Below, one piece after another: positions 33,901 through 44,849 of a DNA stretch of 64,000 bases; within the stretch, counting starts at the first letter, position 1, and each line of letters starts with the position of its first letter. The notes beneath the pieces were generated by a model that did no database searches, had not been told where the DNA came from, and saw only the letters and a list, made by a program, of their open reading frames with translations. The position numbers were made by a program, and so were the translations under genes. Source of the stretch: Dipodascopsis uninucleata var. uninucleata (lineage: Eukaryota > Ascomycota > Lipomycetes > Lipomycetales > Lipomycetaceae); NCBI GenBank assembly GCA_030568195.1, contig JAJLTO010000013.1:248001-312000 (forward strand). The letters run 5' to 3'.

Positions 33901-36314
33901 AATTTGGTGTTTCAATGTATCCTCCTATAAATGCAGTTATAGAAAAGCTTGTTGCAAATCCACCAAAAACTATGTCTGATGCTAAGAAAATGTTTAGTTT
34001 CTTGTCTAGTCATCTTGCTGATATACGAGACCCAGAGATCTCTCGACTGAAAGACGCGAGATTTGTACCAGTAGACTTAGGAGAAACTGGAACTGCGACT
34101 AAATATCAGTCACCTTCACGTGTTTATATAGCGGAAACAGGCAGTAACAATAGTATGTTTTATAGAGAATTCTTCGATTTTGTCGATTTTGATAATAGCT
34201 CAAATGCATTTTTAAGACACTGCGGAGCTCGAAATAGACCAAGTGTAGTGGAGCTTGCAAAGCTCACCGTTGCTGAGCCTAACTCAATGTTCATAAGAGC
34301 TTCTACCGCAACACGTTACTTAGAACTACTTTGTGAGTTTGAAAAATATTGGTCAGATATTGCTAAAGATTCTAGGCTAGTGGAAGATATGAAAGTATCA
34401 GAGTTTCTTATAGGAAAGCGATATGACGATGTATCCAGCTCCAGTACCACCACGAAGGATACAGAGTCTGAAGATGACGATAAAGCTGATGATGAAGAAG
34501 ATGATGGCGGTGAAATCTCTTACGTTCTTGCACGTGCTAGTAATATTGTTATTAATGATGATGTCGTAAACTTCAATTATTTCAGAAAAGAAATTCTTTC
34601 TGCTCCGTTTGACGCCAGATTGGAGCGTCTCTATGAACTCGTGGGCTCGCAAAAGATGTCATCAGTTGTTCAAGAACGCTATCGGATCGGAGCTGAAATC
34701 AACTCTAGTGATACAGAGTCAATTCGGAAGCGTATTTTAGAGCGTTTGAAATTGTACATAGATGGTTCTCAAGATAAATTGAAAGTTGGATATAATGCTT
34801 TCCAGAAGTCATTTCAAGTCGTATCTGTTTCGAAAATCTTAGTTGAACGGTCTATAATTCGCATGAGGGCCCGGCGAATTACACCTGTTACTAGTTCGAT
34901 CAGTGCGGCAGTTGTACGGGATTCTAATAAGGTCCAGGTGACATTATGTCTAGTACCTAAATTTGAATGGTTTGATGTTGCTCAAGCACTTGTTAAGGTA
35001 GTACTTGAACGGCCGACTCCTGATGCCGCCACATTATTAGAATCATTAATGAATTCTTCTCTCACTAGTTTGGAAAGACGGGGTTACAATGTTAAGCGTC
35101 TAATTAATAATCGCCGACAAGAGGAGCGAGCTGCTAAGCTTGCTGAGCAGCGCCTTCTAGAAGAAGCGAGAGAGGCTGCCGAAGCTAAGGTTAAAGCAGA
35201 ATCTGAGCAAAGAGCACGAATGCAAGCGGATCTCCAAGCGCAGATGCAAAACCATGCTCAAGGAATAAAAGACATACAGGACACGCAGACTACAGTAGCT
35301 AAGGATACGACGGTTGCGACTGCAGAACAGAAGCCGTTATTCGATGATGAAGAAACTGAAAATGCTCTTGGCTTACCTCCACAAGCTGAGTCAAACTCTT
35401 CCTCATTATTACTGGGTGACAGTAATAGACAGAGCCAAAATGCTCAAAATGAGAGATTTATGAATATGTTCAGCAGATGGAGATCCTCTAAGAAACCTAC
35501 TACAGATCAGTCGCCAAGTAGCAGCACAATCATGAGTCAACCTTTAGCTTCAAATACACGTACCCCCGGTGGCTGGGATAATATTACAGCACCTAGCAGT
35601 ACGCCATCACCAATTCCTGGAGGATCTAGTTCTGTATCGACTACTAGAAGAATAAATAATGATGGCGAAAGTACTACTGGCTCTCTACTTGAACGCGGTA
35701 TTCATAATGTATCTCCATTTCACTCGAACGATCTGCAATCTGGCGCTCAGACATGGCCCTCAGCAGATCCACAGACTGCTGCAGCTGTGGCGTCTGCAGC
35801 TACGTCGGAATGCGTCTGTGATCGGAGTGTTGCTCATAATTTGCGATATTTCGGCCAAGTCCGAGACGAAGGGATGAAGGTGTATCTTGATCGTTCTCTG
35901 TCGACCTTACCTCCTTCAGTAAATTCGCAGGTGAAGCCATTTTGTGATACGTTACGTGAAATTGCAACATCTATATTTGGTGCTCGCTCTGACGCGTTTC
36001 ATATGTTTTACGATGTTGCTGGAGATTCAATTGCATTCAATCTTGGAGGTAGCTTGTTCTTTAACCTCCGCTACTATGTTAATAACATGTTGACATCAGG
36101 TACTCGTCCAGGTGGCGCCACCAATTCAGATCCGGCTGCGACATTAGACTACTGGTTCCCTGTGGTAGCTCACGAGCTGGCGCATAATCTGGTTGAACAG
36201 CATGGCCAGGAGCATTCGTATTTCACTGAAGCCTATATTCAGAAGTATGCAGCGGCTTATCGACGACTGGCTTTGGCACATTCAGACACGCCGCATACCC
36301 AGCGGCGAAAGTGA
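30975..36314 (+). CDS. Sacsin-like HSP90-type ATPase giant (DUF3684 family)
   Basis: Exon 1 is 30975-31063 and exon 2 is 31160-36314, joined across a 96-bp intron with GTAAGT and ACAG, giving 1747 residues. Residues about 25-250 are a GHKL/HSP90-type ATP-binding domain: LFRELIQNSADAGA (catalytic Glu, Mg-binding Asn, Asp), LRISNDG, and GAFGVGFYSVF. A long middle region matches what I know as DUF3684 in fungal sacsin-like proteins. An acidic stretch lies near 1120, a coiled coil (RRQEERAAKLAEQRLLEEAR) near 1350-1395, and a Ser/Thr/Pro-rich disordered region to about 1580. The C-terminal domain has a zincin-like HELAH motif near 1700 followed by EQHGQEH. It is presumably a chaperone-like protein; its true function is unknown. 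Confidence 0.9.
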
Positions 36315-36641
36315 TTAAGGAAAATGAACTCTATCTGTATTTACAGTTTTCGCTTTATTGAAAAATCGGAAGAATAGACTTAAATATACTTTTTATAGAC
36401 ATATATTAAAACGTTATCTATACTATCTAAATTTATAATTTCTTTATGAATCTTTATATACCCGTACCCAAAATCCGTGACTTTTTTCCAGACGTTTCCC
36501 AATTTTTCTTAGAATCATATACATTAGTGCTTTGTTACATAAATATAGTGCTTAATAGTTATAATTATTGAAATCATATACTGTGAATTGATTCATGATG
36601 TATTCATTATCAAAAAATCCATACCATGTTTCCGCCTTCCC
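36315..36641. other. Intergenic, convergent 3' ends
   Basis: 327 AT-rich bases between the stops of the DUF3684 gene and the AVT1-like gene. No gene or clear structure seen. Confidence 0.6.
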
Positions 36642-38225
36642 TTAGGCAAAAAGTCGCTCAGGAAGAAAAGCCCAAACACCTCCCAAAATAGCAAGAATAA
36701 ATGAGCAAAAAATGAGAACGATGTCTAAAAATACCTCTTTATTTGAGACCCCGTGTCGAGGAATAAATAACTTGAGATAGCATGCAAGCGGAAGAATAAC
36801 GCAAATAGTGAAACCAAGTGCAGAACCAACAAGAGCCATTATACGGTCAAATGAAGGAAAAATGATGGCAATGAACACCATCGCCGCATTTACACCAACT
36901 CTAATCATGAATTTTGTGAATTGACCGCAGCGACCTAGAAGAGACTCTATTGTGGTAATGATAGGTCGCGCATTTAGCGGAGTTTTTGAAATAGGAACAA
37001 TCGCAATGCAGACAGTGATCACTAAATTCAAAACTGGCGGATAACCCTTCGTCTTCAACACAGTGCCAGTGACCTCGTTTGAAACTGCGTTTCCAAACAT
37101 TAAAAACCCGAGAATGGCCATAGTAGCATCAATAACAAATGTAAATGAATAGGATACATTCAGACAATATGAAAACTTGTAAGGATGACGCATATCTCGG
37201 TAAATATTAGGAAATACCGAATGACCACACCATGGTGCCATCAACAAACCAAAGGATAGCGGAAGTGCCATCCAGTTTGTAGGGAAGAGACTTGTCTCCA
37301 TCGGCTGCCATAAAGAGCCAGGCTGCGTCCGCTTGACAATGCCATCAATAAATACAACAATAACGATCGAGAGTGTAGAAACGATCCCAAGGAATGATGT
37401 GAATGACAAAAACGATAGAGGCATAAACGACAAAGGAGTCAAAACAGCAAATGCAATGAGCTTTAAAATTATGTTTGGAATTGAACCACCAGTCATAGAG
37501 TCCAGAGCATCTGCAAACAAAACTACAAGCGCAACGCATGAGCCCAGAAGCTCAAGAGAAAAGAGTATTGAAGTCAGAAGGCGAGCCGACGAACCAAAAG
37601 CAGCATATGCGATATCCGCGTAAGTCTGCAAATTTGGGTCTAAGTCCAAGCATCTAGCAAGCACCTTAGCAGTATAAAGTGTCACGCACGCAGCAATAAC
37701 CAAAAAAACACAGCCAAATACCCATCCAGCATACGATAGTGCAAGTGGCAGAGCAAGAAGACCAATGCCAATCAGTACATTCACTGAATTAAGCATAGTC
37801 TGTGGAGCCGTTGAGTTGCCAGCCGTAGTCACGGTGACAACTGCAACACTCTTGGGCATGGAATGATCAATGGATATGTGATCCTCAACATCAATAAGAG
37901 GCAAGCTCTCCTCAGCATCAACAAGAACAGGAGCAGAAATGCTGTTGGCAAGCAGTGGAGCCTCCACGGCTTTAAAGGCCTGGGCACGCTTGTATGAAGA
38001 GGCAAAGCGGTCAAGGGAATTGACACCGCCTGCATGCATTAATGATGCAGTAAGAGAACCACGACGAGTTGGAAACGTGCTTTTCATGCTGCTCTGTGAA
38101 TTTTCCTGATCGTGCTGAGAAAATGACACTTCGCCGTCCAACGACTGCGATACGCTCTGCGAAACACCGAGCTCAGCTAACGAGAGCAATGATTCTGCGG
38201 GAGGATGGCTATAATTCGAGGCCAT
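36642..38225 (-). CDS. Vacuolar amino-acid transporter (AVT1-like)
   Basis: A 527-residue protein of the AAAP (SLC32/36/38-like) transporter family. Residues 1-135 form a Ser/Gln-rich cytosolic tail. Residues about 140-525 hold roughly 11 membrane helices, opening with the AVT1 signature STAPQTMLNSVNVLIGIG followed by LLALPLALSYAGWV. Later segments typical of the family are LPLSFGLLMAPWCGHSVFPN and IVPISKTPLNARPI. S. cerevisiae Avt1 moves glutamine, tyrosine and neutral amino acids into the vacuole with proton exchange; the same role is inferred here. The start at ATG 38225 gives a normal-length N-terminus. The plasma-membrane SLC36-type relatives are the main alternative. Confidence 0.92.
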   Translation of the reverse strand: MASNYSHPPAESLLSLAELGVSQSVSQSLDGEVSFSQHDQENSQSSMKSTFPTRRGSLTASLMHAGGVNSLDRFASSYKRAQAFKAVEAPLLANSISAPVLVDAEESLPLIDVEDHISIDHSMPKSVAVVTVTTAGNSTAPQTMLNSVNVLIGIGLLALPLALSYAGWVFGCVFLVIAACVTLYTAKVLARCLDLDPNLQTYADIAYAAFGSSARLLTSILFSLELLGSCVALVVLFADALDSMTGGSIPNIILKLIAFAVLTPLSFMPLSFLSFTSFLGIVSTLSIVIVVFIDGIVKRTQPGSLWQPMETSLFPTNWMALPLSFGLLMAPWCGHSVFPNIYRDMRHPYKFSYCLNVSYSFTFVIDATMAILGFLMFGNAVSNEVTGTVLKTKGYPPVLNLVITVCIAIVPISKTPLNARPIITTIESLLGRCGQFTKFMIRVGVNAAMVFIAIIFPSFDRIMALVGSALGFTICVILPLACYLKLFIPRHGVSNKEVFLDIVLIFCSFILAILGGVWAFLPERLFA

Positions 38226-40849
38226 GTCTGTATGATGCAGAGAACGAGCTGAACCGAAGGCCCTTGCCAGAGAATAAGACTACCAGAAGCAGGCAAACGC
38301 TAGAGAATATAAATAATGCGAAAATTAGAAACGAAGAGAAAAAGTTGATCCAGAAAGCGGGAAAGTCCGTAGAACTTAGATAAAGGCAGTGGAAACCCAA
38401 AACTGACGTGTATCAGAATTGCCAAAAAGCCCGATATACGGAACTGACGACGAGACGAGCACACGCTTGTGGTCTAGAGTACTTCAACTGCTGAATAATG
38501 AGCAATTAAACAAATGAAGAGGAACTGGTGTTGTATGTCATGATCAGGATGGGCCTTTTAAGTATTTCTGATGGCTTGCAGACGCCTCACAGAGTATCGT
38601 GGAGAGAAAAAAAATTTTCTGGTTATTTTTTCTTTTTTTTTTCTTCGCCATTTTTCTTCTTTTTTTGCGTCACATTGCAGGCGAACTATTCCTATAAAGT
38701 ACTAGTATCCTTGTTATATGGCCAGTGCTGCCACGCACAAGTAATTTTTAATAAAAAACTGATTTTGAATCATCAGCCATAGACAGCCATAAGCAAACTC
38801 ACTTTTGTTAGAAAAATTTGTTTTGTTTATTTTGGCACTGAAAACTTTTCCTTTAGACAGTCCACAGTCAATGAGCCATCTTTAAGGAGTTTTTGGAGCC
38901 ATGCAAAGTATTATTGATTATTACCATTTCAAGCCAAACTATTTTTACTATTTTTACTGCAAAATTCTCTTTTCTTGCTTTTGCTATTTGATTTTCCGTT
39001 TATTCTATGTTTTGCATTTTGCAAAAGTTGCAGTTGTGCGTCTTTTGTTGTTGTTGCTCGTAGTGTATTTAGTTTGCTATATTTTGTACCGTACTCGCAA
39101 AAAATCGTCTGATTTATCTTCCCAACTTCGTATTTTGCAATTCTGCTTTTCTACGTTGCGAGCGAAAAATGCGTTTATCTTTCCTATTTTTGACCCTTAT
39201 CATGCTGATGCCATCGCTCTTGCTTGTCCTTATGCTCTTGTAAATGCTTGCCGCTGTAGAAAAAAAAATTTTCGTCCTTTTCTTTCTGCCTTCTTGCTTC
39301 TTGGTCTACTCCTGTCTGGTACTTCCATCGCCAGTCAATGCTAGATCTAGCTTTACCAGGACAATATGTCAAAAATCTAGCATTTTACAATCTATCGGTG
39401 ATCTATACTACCTCTATATAAGATTAAGCCGGCGACAATCTGCTCAGAGCTGGTAGTGTATGTGAACTCCATACATCCAGTGCCGACATCCATCTTTGCT
39501 AAACGGTGTCTCCAGCCATGAAATGTGAAAGATTATCTGGCCTATACCTCGACAGCAGCTCTGCTACACGCTAGTGCATGCGGATCAAGTGACTGACAGC
39601 ACGAAACTGAAGGGTGAGGTTAACTAATCTGTCAGAGTTAGACTCATGTATCCTCTCTCGACAGGTCGAGCACGAGGGGTAAATAGTGTTGGTGGTGGCT
39701 GAACCAAGGTGCCACTCTCCAAGAGAGCCAATATCTCTATGCTGTCCGGCTAATTGTCTTCCTCTCCGTCAAATCTCTGTGGATCTACTCTCCCTATAAC
39801 GCACGCATCTCTTATTTGGCTTCCTTCATGCTCATTAGCGAGTATCTGGTCATTAGTAGCTGCTAGATGCAGAGTTTACCGTTATATTCAGCACCACGTT
39901 TCTAAATGGTGATTCTCACCTGTATCGTGCAATATAAGATTTTTTATGGACTGAACACTACTCACCACAATACCACTAATATGATTATACTTTGCGTTAT
40001 GGCTGCAACCGCAAGCACTAGCTAACAACGGAGAATATACGGATTCGCAGTACGCACCCTGGCCCGGCTATTGATGGACCATAGCCTTCGTGGTACACAT
40101 GATTATGTAATTAGGACGGAAAACACTGAAGACTACAATACAAGAAGATCTCATTAGAGCCATTGTGTACGTATATACAACATATATTCACGATTTAAGC
40201 CAGCACAGTATGTACCGAGATGTATAAAATATATGACAAGCATTCAGAGCTGAAAAGTCATAACGACTTAAGTGAATAAATTGGCATTCTGCCAAATGCA
40301 AAAAAAAAATTAAAGATTAATGAGTTTTTTCTCTAGTAAAAGAAAAAATGAAATGAAAATGAAAATTAGCTTTAAAACACAGCTTAGCAAAAAGAGTTTT
40401 TATGCACAGCTGTCGCGGTAGCCATTAGAAAAACGCCTTTTTGAGAAATCCAGAGCAATGAATATATCGAAAGAAAAATCAAAAACAAAAACAGAAAAAG
40501 GTTTATATTGTACTGTGCACCGTTCAGTACTCAAGAACGAGGTACAACATCGACCGTCGCAGCTCGGACTTCACCGTACTTCTTGAGAGGAAATCTGAGC
40601 CCTTGCCCTTATTCTGTCATTGCCTTAAAAACTCAGTTGAGCAGACACAACAAATGATTACAAACTTTGGAGTCAAATCAGATTGAGTCTTCTCGCGTCG
40701 TGCTCGGACACACAGTAGAGCTAACGACCTAAGTACTCAGTACTTTCATATCCTCCTCTTCTCTGTAGTTGCTCTTTGTTCTCTTGCTAGAACTTCGAGT
40801 TCCCGGTGCCGTGTACAGAAATCACTCTCGTGTAACATCGTTCGCGGTC
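38226..40849. other. Long spacer with T-rich tract
   Basis: 2.6 kb between two minus-strand genes. Positions about 38600-39340 are strongly T-rich on the plus strand, giving an artificial Phe/Leu/Tyr-rich frame at 38901-39344. The rest is ordinary AT-rich DNA. I see no gene, although a decayed one could lie in the T-rich part. Confidence 0.45.
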
Positions 40850-42877
40850 CTAGCCTAGAACGTTACTGTCTGCCTTCTTGCTGCTCTCTACCTGACCCAT
40901 GATGTGTTGCACCCACGCACGCTTCTCATCTGTCATTGCTGCGCTATCCAACAAACTACTTGGCCCACTCATACCAAGCGCCCGCTGTCCTGGTGGGCTC
41001 GAATTGTACCCTGAAGGTGGCGATCTGCCAACAGTCCCTTGTCTCTTACCGTCACCACGTGTAGGTGTCACATCAAGCCGATTGAGCTCAAGGCGCTTAT
41101 CAACGACATCCTGCCTAGTTGCCAACGAGACTGGAGAAGATAGTGGTCGTGCAGGAGGCGAAGGTGAAATATTGGTAGGAGCTGGACTCCTTTGTCCACT
41201 GCCGCTGCCATATGTAGAGGCCGCAGGACTTGAAACTGGAGAAATAGTACTTGAACTAGCCCCAGATCTATGCAGGGCTACATTGGCAAGCCACTCCGCT
41301 AAATCAGTCCATCCACCACCGACGCGTACCATGACACGCTCAGCGATGATTCTCACCCAGATTACTTGAGGTTTAGCATTTTTGCGATGTAATATGTACC
41401 TCCTAGTCTGACCATAGCCAGCCTCGGAAAGCGACGATGCGGTACTTGTTGTTACCAAACGGTAAGTTCCAAATTGTTGAGTTTTCGGCTTTTCGTCCAC
41501 CATTGGCAAAATATCGACAGTCTCTGGCAAGCTTGTTAAAATGTGTTGGATCTTCAGGTCCAGCGTGCGTGCCGCTGTCATTGGTGTCTTATCGTCTTCG
41601 GGGCGAGTGAGCAAGGCGTTACGTAGTGACGACACCTCAAGTGAAATTCTCTTGGGATCATTAGGATCGAGCCTTTCACTGACACTACTACCGTTGGGTG
41701 TTAGCAAATAACTTTCCGCATTCATGACACTAGAATTACTACCAGTGCTACTCGCTCTCTTCAGCTTAGCTGTGCTTATAGGAGAATCACTCTCAGAGCT
41801 TCTAGCAGAGCTTGGCCGCGAGCCATATTTCTCAGCCTGCTTCTGAGCTTGTACATTTGCAGCGCGATACAAGTCCGCAGTGATGCCTGCATCTGTCATT
41901 TCAAGTGTACCCATAGGAGTCGGCGAAGGTGTCAGTGACTTTAATCGAGAAGCATCGTTCATGTTCTCGTCTCTGCGTGGAGTAGTCAGTTCTTTAACGA
42001 ACTCATCTTCTCCCTCGGTAACATCGGTGGTGTAACCATCAGGGCCAGATGTTCCAGAGTCAAGTGACATTGTACTCTCTGATCTGTCTACGTCTACTTC
42101 ATCTTCATGATGCTGTGTTGGTTGTATCTGTACTTCTTCGGTACTCTGCAACCCGTCATCTTTCTGAGATCTTTCAGATAACATTCGTTCGTAATCGTCC
42201 TGCTGTTTTGACAGGTTTCTAACTCTCTGCTCCATAACCTCTACCTGGTCAATCCAGCTCTCTGGCACAGGTTCGAGGGATCGCTCAATGATCTCGTCAA
42301 GCATCATTCCAGCCGCCTCGACGTGTCCTTGTGCATCTTCGAGCTCATCCGGGTCAATCTTTATTTGGTCTAAATGATGAACAACTGAGGAATGTAGTTG
42401 GCATATCTCTGCTCTGTTCTCGTTTCGCTTGATCGTCAGTTCTGCAAACGATAGCATTTCAATGAGCTTCAGTACCAACTCAGTGAGTAATGCTTCCGCC
42501 CCTTTCGAGTGAGAACCCATCCGCAAGACCGTTTCCTTCAGGCCGTCGATTCTCATCCCATCAACCTGCCGTTGCATGAAATTACACTTCTCGAGTGCAA
42601 TCAGTGCCTGATCCTCGCTCTCCAGGTCATCCCATGTGTACTTCCATCTGCTGACTTCGTCGAGAATCTCTTTAGTCTCCTCTTGTCGGTCAATTGTCTC
42701 CAGAATTTCTTCTCGCAGATCTATCTTGTGGCCACTACCTTCTAGCACTTTCCGGATATCAGCTCTAGGTAGTCCTGCCAATTCGAATATGCATAGGGCA
42801 TCTTTATCTTCCATGATGCACTGTTCGTATCGGATGATATCTGTAGCACCATCAAGCTTGCTCAATACTACCGCCAT
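40850..42877 (-). CDS. KAR9-like cytoskeletal protein with GAR (GAS2) domain
   Basis: A 675-residue single-exon protein. Residues about 1-240 are helical and coiled-coil rich (ILDEVSRWKYTWDDLESEDQ, VPESWIDQVEVMEQRV), resembling the N-terminus of fungal Kar9/karyogamy proteins. Residues about 240-440 are Ser/Thr/Pro-rich. Residues about 440-545 contain a GAR domain, with YILHRKNAKPQVIWVRI and VMVRVGGGWTDLAEWLANVA, the family's microtubule-binding core. The tail is Pro/Ser-rich. SLTPSPTPM near residue 315 is a near match to the LxxPTPh motif by which Kar9 binds the EB1 protein Bim1. I infer a spindle-orientation or microtubule-actin linker. The GAR call is firmer than the KAR9 call. Confidence 0.8.
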   Translation of the reverse strand: MAVVLSKLDGATDIIRYEQCIMEDKDALCIFELAGLPRADIRKVLEGSGHKIDLREEILETIDRQEETKEILDEVSRWKYTWDDLESEDQALIALEKCNFMQRQVDGMRIDGLKETVLRMGSHSKGAEALLTELVLKLIEMLSFAELTIKRNENRAEICQLHSSVVHHLDQIKIDPDELEDAQGHVEAAGMMLDEIIERSLEPVPESWIDQVEVMEQRVRNLSKQQDDYERMLSERSQKDDGLQSTEEVQIQPTQHHEDEVDVDRSESTMSLDSGTSGPDGYTTDVTEGEDEFVKELTTPRRDENMNDASRLKSLTPSPTPMGTLEMTDAGITADLYRAANVQAQKQAEKYGSRPSSARSSESDSPISTAKLKRASSTGSNSSVMNAESYLLTPNGSSVSERLDPNDPKRISLEVSSLRNALLTRPEDDKTPMTAARTLDLKIQHILTSLPETVDILPMVDEKPKTQQFGTYRLVTTSTASSLSEAGYGQTRRYILHRKNAKPQVIWVRIIAERVMVRVGGGWTDLAEWLANVALHRSGASSSTISPVSSPAASTYGSGSGQRSPAPTNISPSPPARPLSSPVSLATRQDVVDKRLELNRLDVTPTRGDGKRQGTVGRSPPSGYNSSPPGQRALGMSGPSSLLDSAAMTDEKRAWVQHIMGQVESSKKADSNVLG

Positions 42878-43803
42878 CCCGTACTTTTTAAATTTGTTTT
42901 TGCTATCTATCTTTCAACGATCCTCTATTTCTGTCCAGTTTTCTATCCTTGCCTGCGCGCTCTCCTTTCCTTTGCCAGCAATATAACCACTGAAGGAGTA
43001 AATTAAACTTATTCAGTTCTAATTCTCTGGTATGTATTCTAAGTTTTGCATTTCGTGTCCCTCTCACTCTTTTTCTCCGTCCCTTTTCACCTTGCACAGG
43101 AAGATATTCTCGTAAATACAGATGTGCTACAGGATGCCCAGAATTCCAGTTAGTTCTTAAAACTGATAGGCAGATATTAAGGACCTGAAATTCGTTTTCT
43201 CGCCTTGAAAATTGTGATTCTGTACCCCTATACTCCTGCTAATAACTAAAAGGACTGTTGGTTAAGCCATTTTCATTTTAGGGGAAGTTTCTTTAAAATA
43301 AGTTCAAATTCAAAAATATAACGCTATTTTCTACTTTTCTACCTCTTGCAAGGTCTTCAGCTTATAACGATTATGTTCTTGAGCGCTGCTTAAGCTGCTA
43401 ATAGTTTTCATGTTTCTCATCATATGCGAGGTGCAAAGCTCAGTTGAAACGTTGTTTTTCTGTTCTAGAGATATGAGACTTGTCAGTTTTGGTTCTGATT
43501 AGCTCTGTTTAGCTCTGTTTAACGATAAGGGATATTTGTGATAGGAATGGTTGTATCGCTACTCATTGTCCAGTCATTGTAGTCAGCTAACTAACTAACT
43601 GTACGAGATATATGTAGTTGGATGTCTGACAGACGAGTATTGAGGAAAATTATCAAGTAGTGATTCTACTTTGTAGTGGATAATGACAACCTAATCCAAC
43701 GAATCATACTATTTCATCTATCTTTTCTTTTATAGTGCTCTTTTTCCATCAGCTGAGGTATTCGGTCTGAAGTGCATTGATCTTCTAGTTGCTTGTGAAT
43801 AAT
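42878..43803. promoter_or_regulatory. Divergent spacer, KAR9-like and ASXH genes
   Basis: 926 bp between divergent starts. It contains a short tandem TTAGCTCTGT repeat near 43498-43520 but nothing I can assign a role. Confidence 0.4.
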
Positions 43804-44328
43804 ATGGACGAAATTAATTCTAGTGAAAAACCGCGCCAGACGGACGAGCATTTAAGAAAGAGACAGAAACGGGGAGATAGATGGGATGTCCAGCCCGCTA
43901 CTCTTGTTACGAGTCATAACTCGCCGTTGGCATCTGTCCCTAATCTAAATGTACGTTAAACATCTCTGTCTATGAAATGAACTTGTAGCTGATAGTCTTT
44001 TGTTTTCGTACAGGCTATAATAAATAAAGAAAATTTCGAATCCCTGTCGGAAGATCAAAGGCGAGACCTCATTGCATTGCTTCCAGACGTCGATCGATCT
44101 GACGACACGGCCCTTGGCCTGGTACCTGATTTCTTCAATTCTTGTAACACGGTTCTACAGGGTGCAATGCGTGAGTTTCAAAACGATCTATCTATGGGTA
44201 GATTCGAGCGCCAACACATGAATCAGGCAAAGGCAGCATATGCAGCAGTGGTTGCAGGGAAAGCAGACAAGTTTAAGGATGGTCAATTTGAGCTATATTG
44301 GGGTCAAAAGTCACAAAAAAGTCCGTAA
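43804..44328 (+). CDS. Small ASXH/DEUBAD-domain protein
   Basis: Exons 43804-43950 and 44014-44328 join in phase 0 across a 63-bp intron (GTACGT donor, ACAG acceptor) to give 153 residues. Residues 1-50 are basic and disordered, with a nuclear-signal-like KRQKRGDRWD. Residues about 55-145 resemble the DEUBAD (Asx homology) fold: LSEDQRRDLIALLPDVDR, then FFNSCNTVLQGAMREFQNDL and an aromatic end. DEUBAD domains bind and tune UCH-type deubiquitinases (ASXL with BAP1, RPN13 with UCH37, INO80G). The order 'helix, LLP-x-D, phenylalanine pair, F-x4-L-x-G-x-F' is the basis for the call. I infer a chromatin-linked deubiquitinase partner; no PHD finger is present. Confidence 0.72.
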
Positions 44329-44639
44329 TCCCATATCTAATGAATGAGGCTAGTATAAGCGGAATCGACAGTCTTTCAAAATGGCAATGATATTTGACAT
44401 ATAATCTGTATTCTATGTTAAAACTACCATCCCACTCTTAATCCTATGTCTACTGTTGAAGAAGATAATAATAAAGGTACTTTAAACAACAACAACAATA
44501 ATAATAATCGAAATCAAAAATGAAAACAATAATAATCTAATTAGCATCCATATTCTGGCAGCAGTTTACGATACTAACTATTATAATGTTACGATTTATC
44601 TCCAAGAAAACGGATTTCACGATATTGTTAGCTGCCATT
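44329..44639. repeat. Spacer with AAC/AAT microsatellite
   Basis: 3' flank of the ASXH gene. An (AAC)n(AAT)n simple repeat lies at about 44485-44508. No gene seen. Confidence 0.5.
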
Positions 44640-44849
44640 TCATCTTACTCTACTACTCTTTTTGTTCTCACTCATTCTCGCTCGTATTCCTTCACTTCGT
44701 GTAGTATTCTTAAAACCAAAAATAAATAAAATAAAATAAAATAAAACAAACAAGCTCAGTATATCAAGAACGGAGAACCAATTGCCTCCGATGCGAGATA
44801 TCCATCTCTCTGGTAGACTTGGATTCTTTGTCCCATCATTACCAGACAT
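44640..44849 (-). CDS. Possible small single-pass membrane protein
   Basis: A 69-residue frame with ATG at 44849. It reads as a polar N-terminus (SGNDGTKNPSLPERW), one strongly hydrophobic helix at about residues 25-45 (SVLDILSLFVLFYFILFIFG), and a basic tail (RARMSENKKSSRVR), a sensible tail-anchored or ER/mitochondrial membrane topology. I do not recognise the family. The surrounding DNA is AT-rich, where hydrophobic frames arise by chance, so this may not be a gene. It is tail-to-tail with the ASXH gene. Confidence 0.3.
   Translation of the reverse strand: MSGNDGTKNPSLPERWISRIGGNWFSVLDILSLFVLFYFILFIFGFKNTTRSEGIRARMSENKKSSRVR

Noticed and set aside
38901-39344. 147-residue Phe/Leu/Tyr-rich frame with an ATG
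   Set aside because: Explained by T-rich DNA; no family, no sensible membrane topology and no conserved motif.
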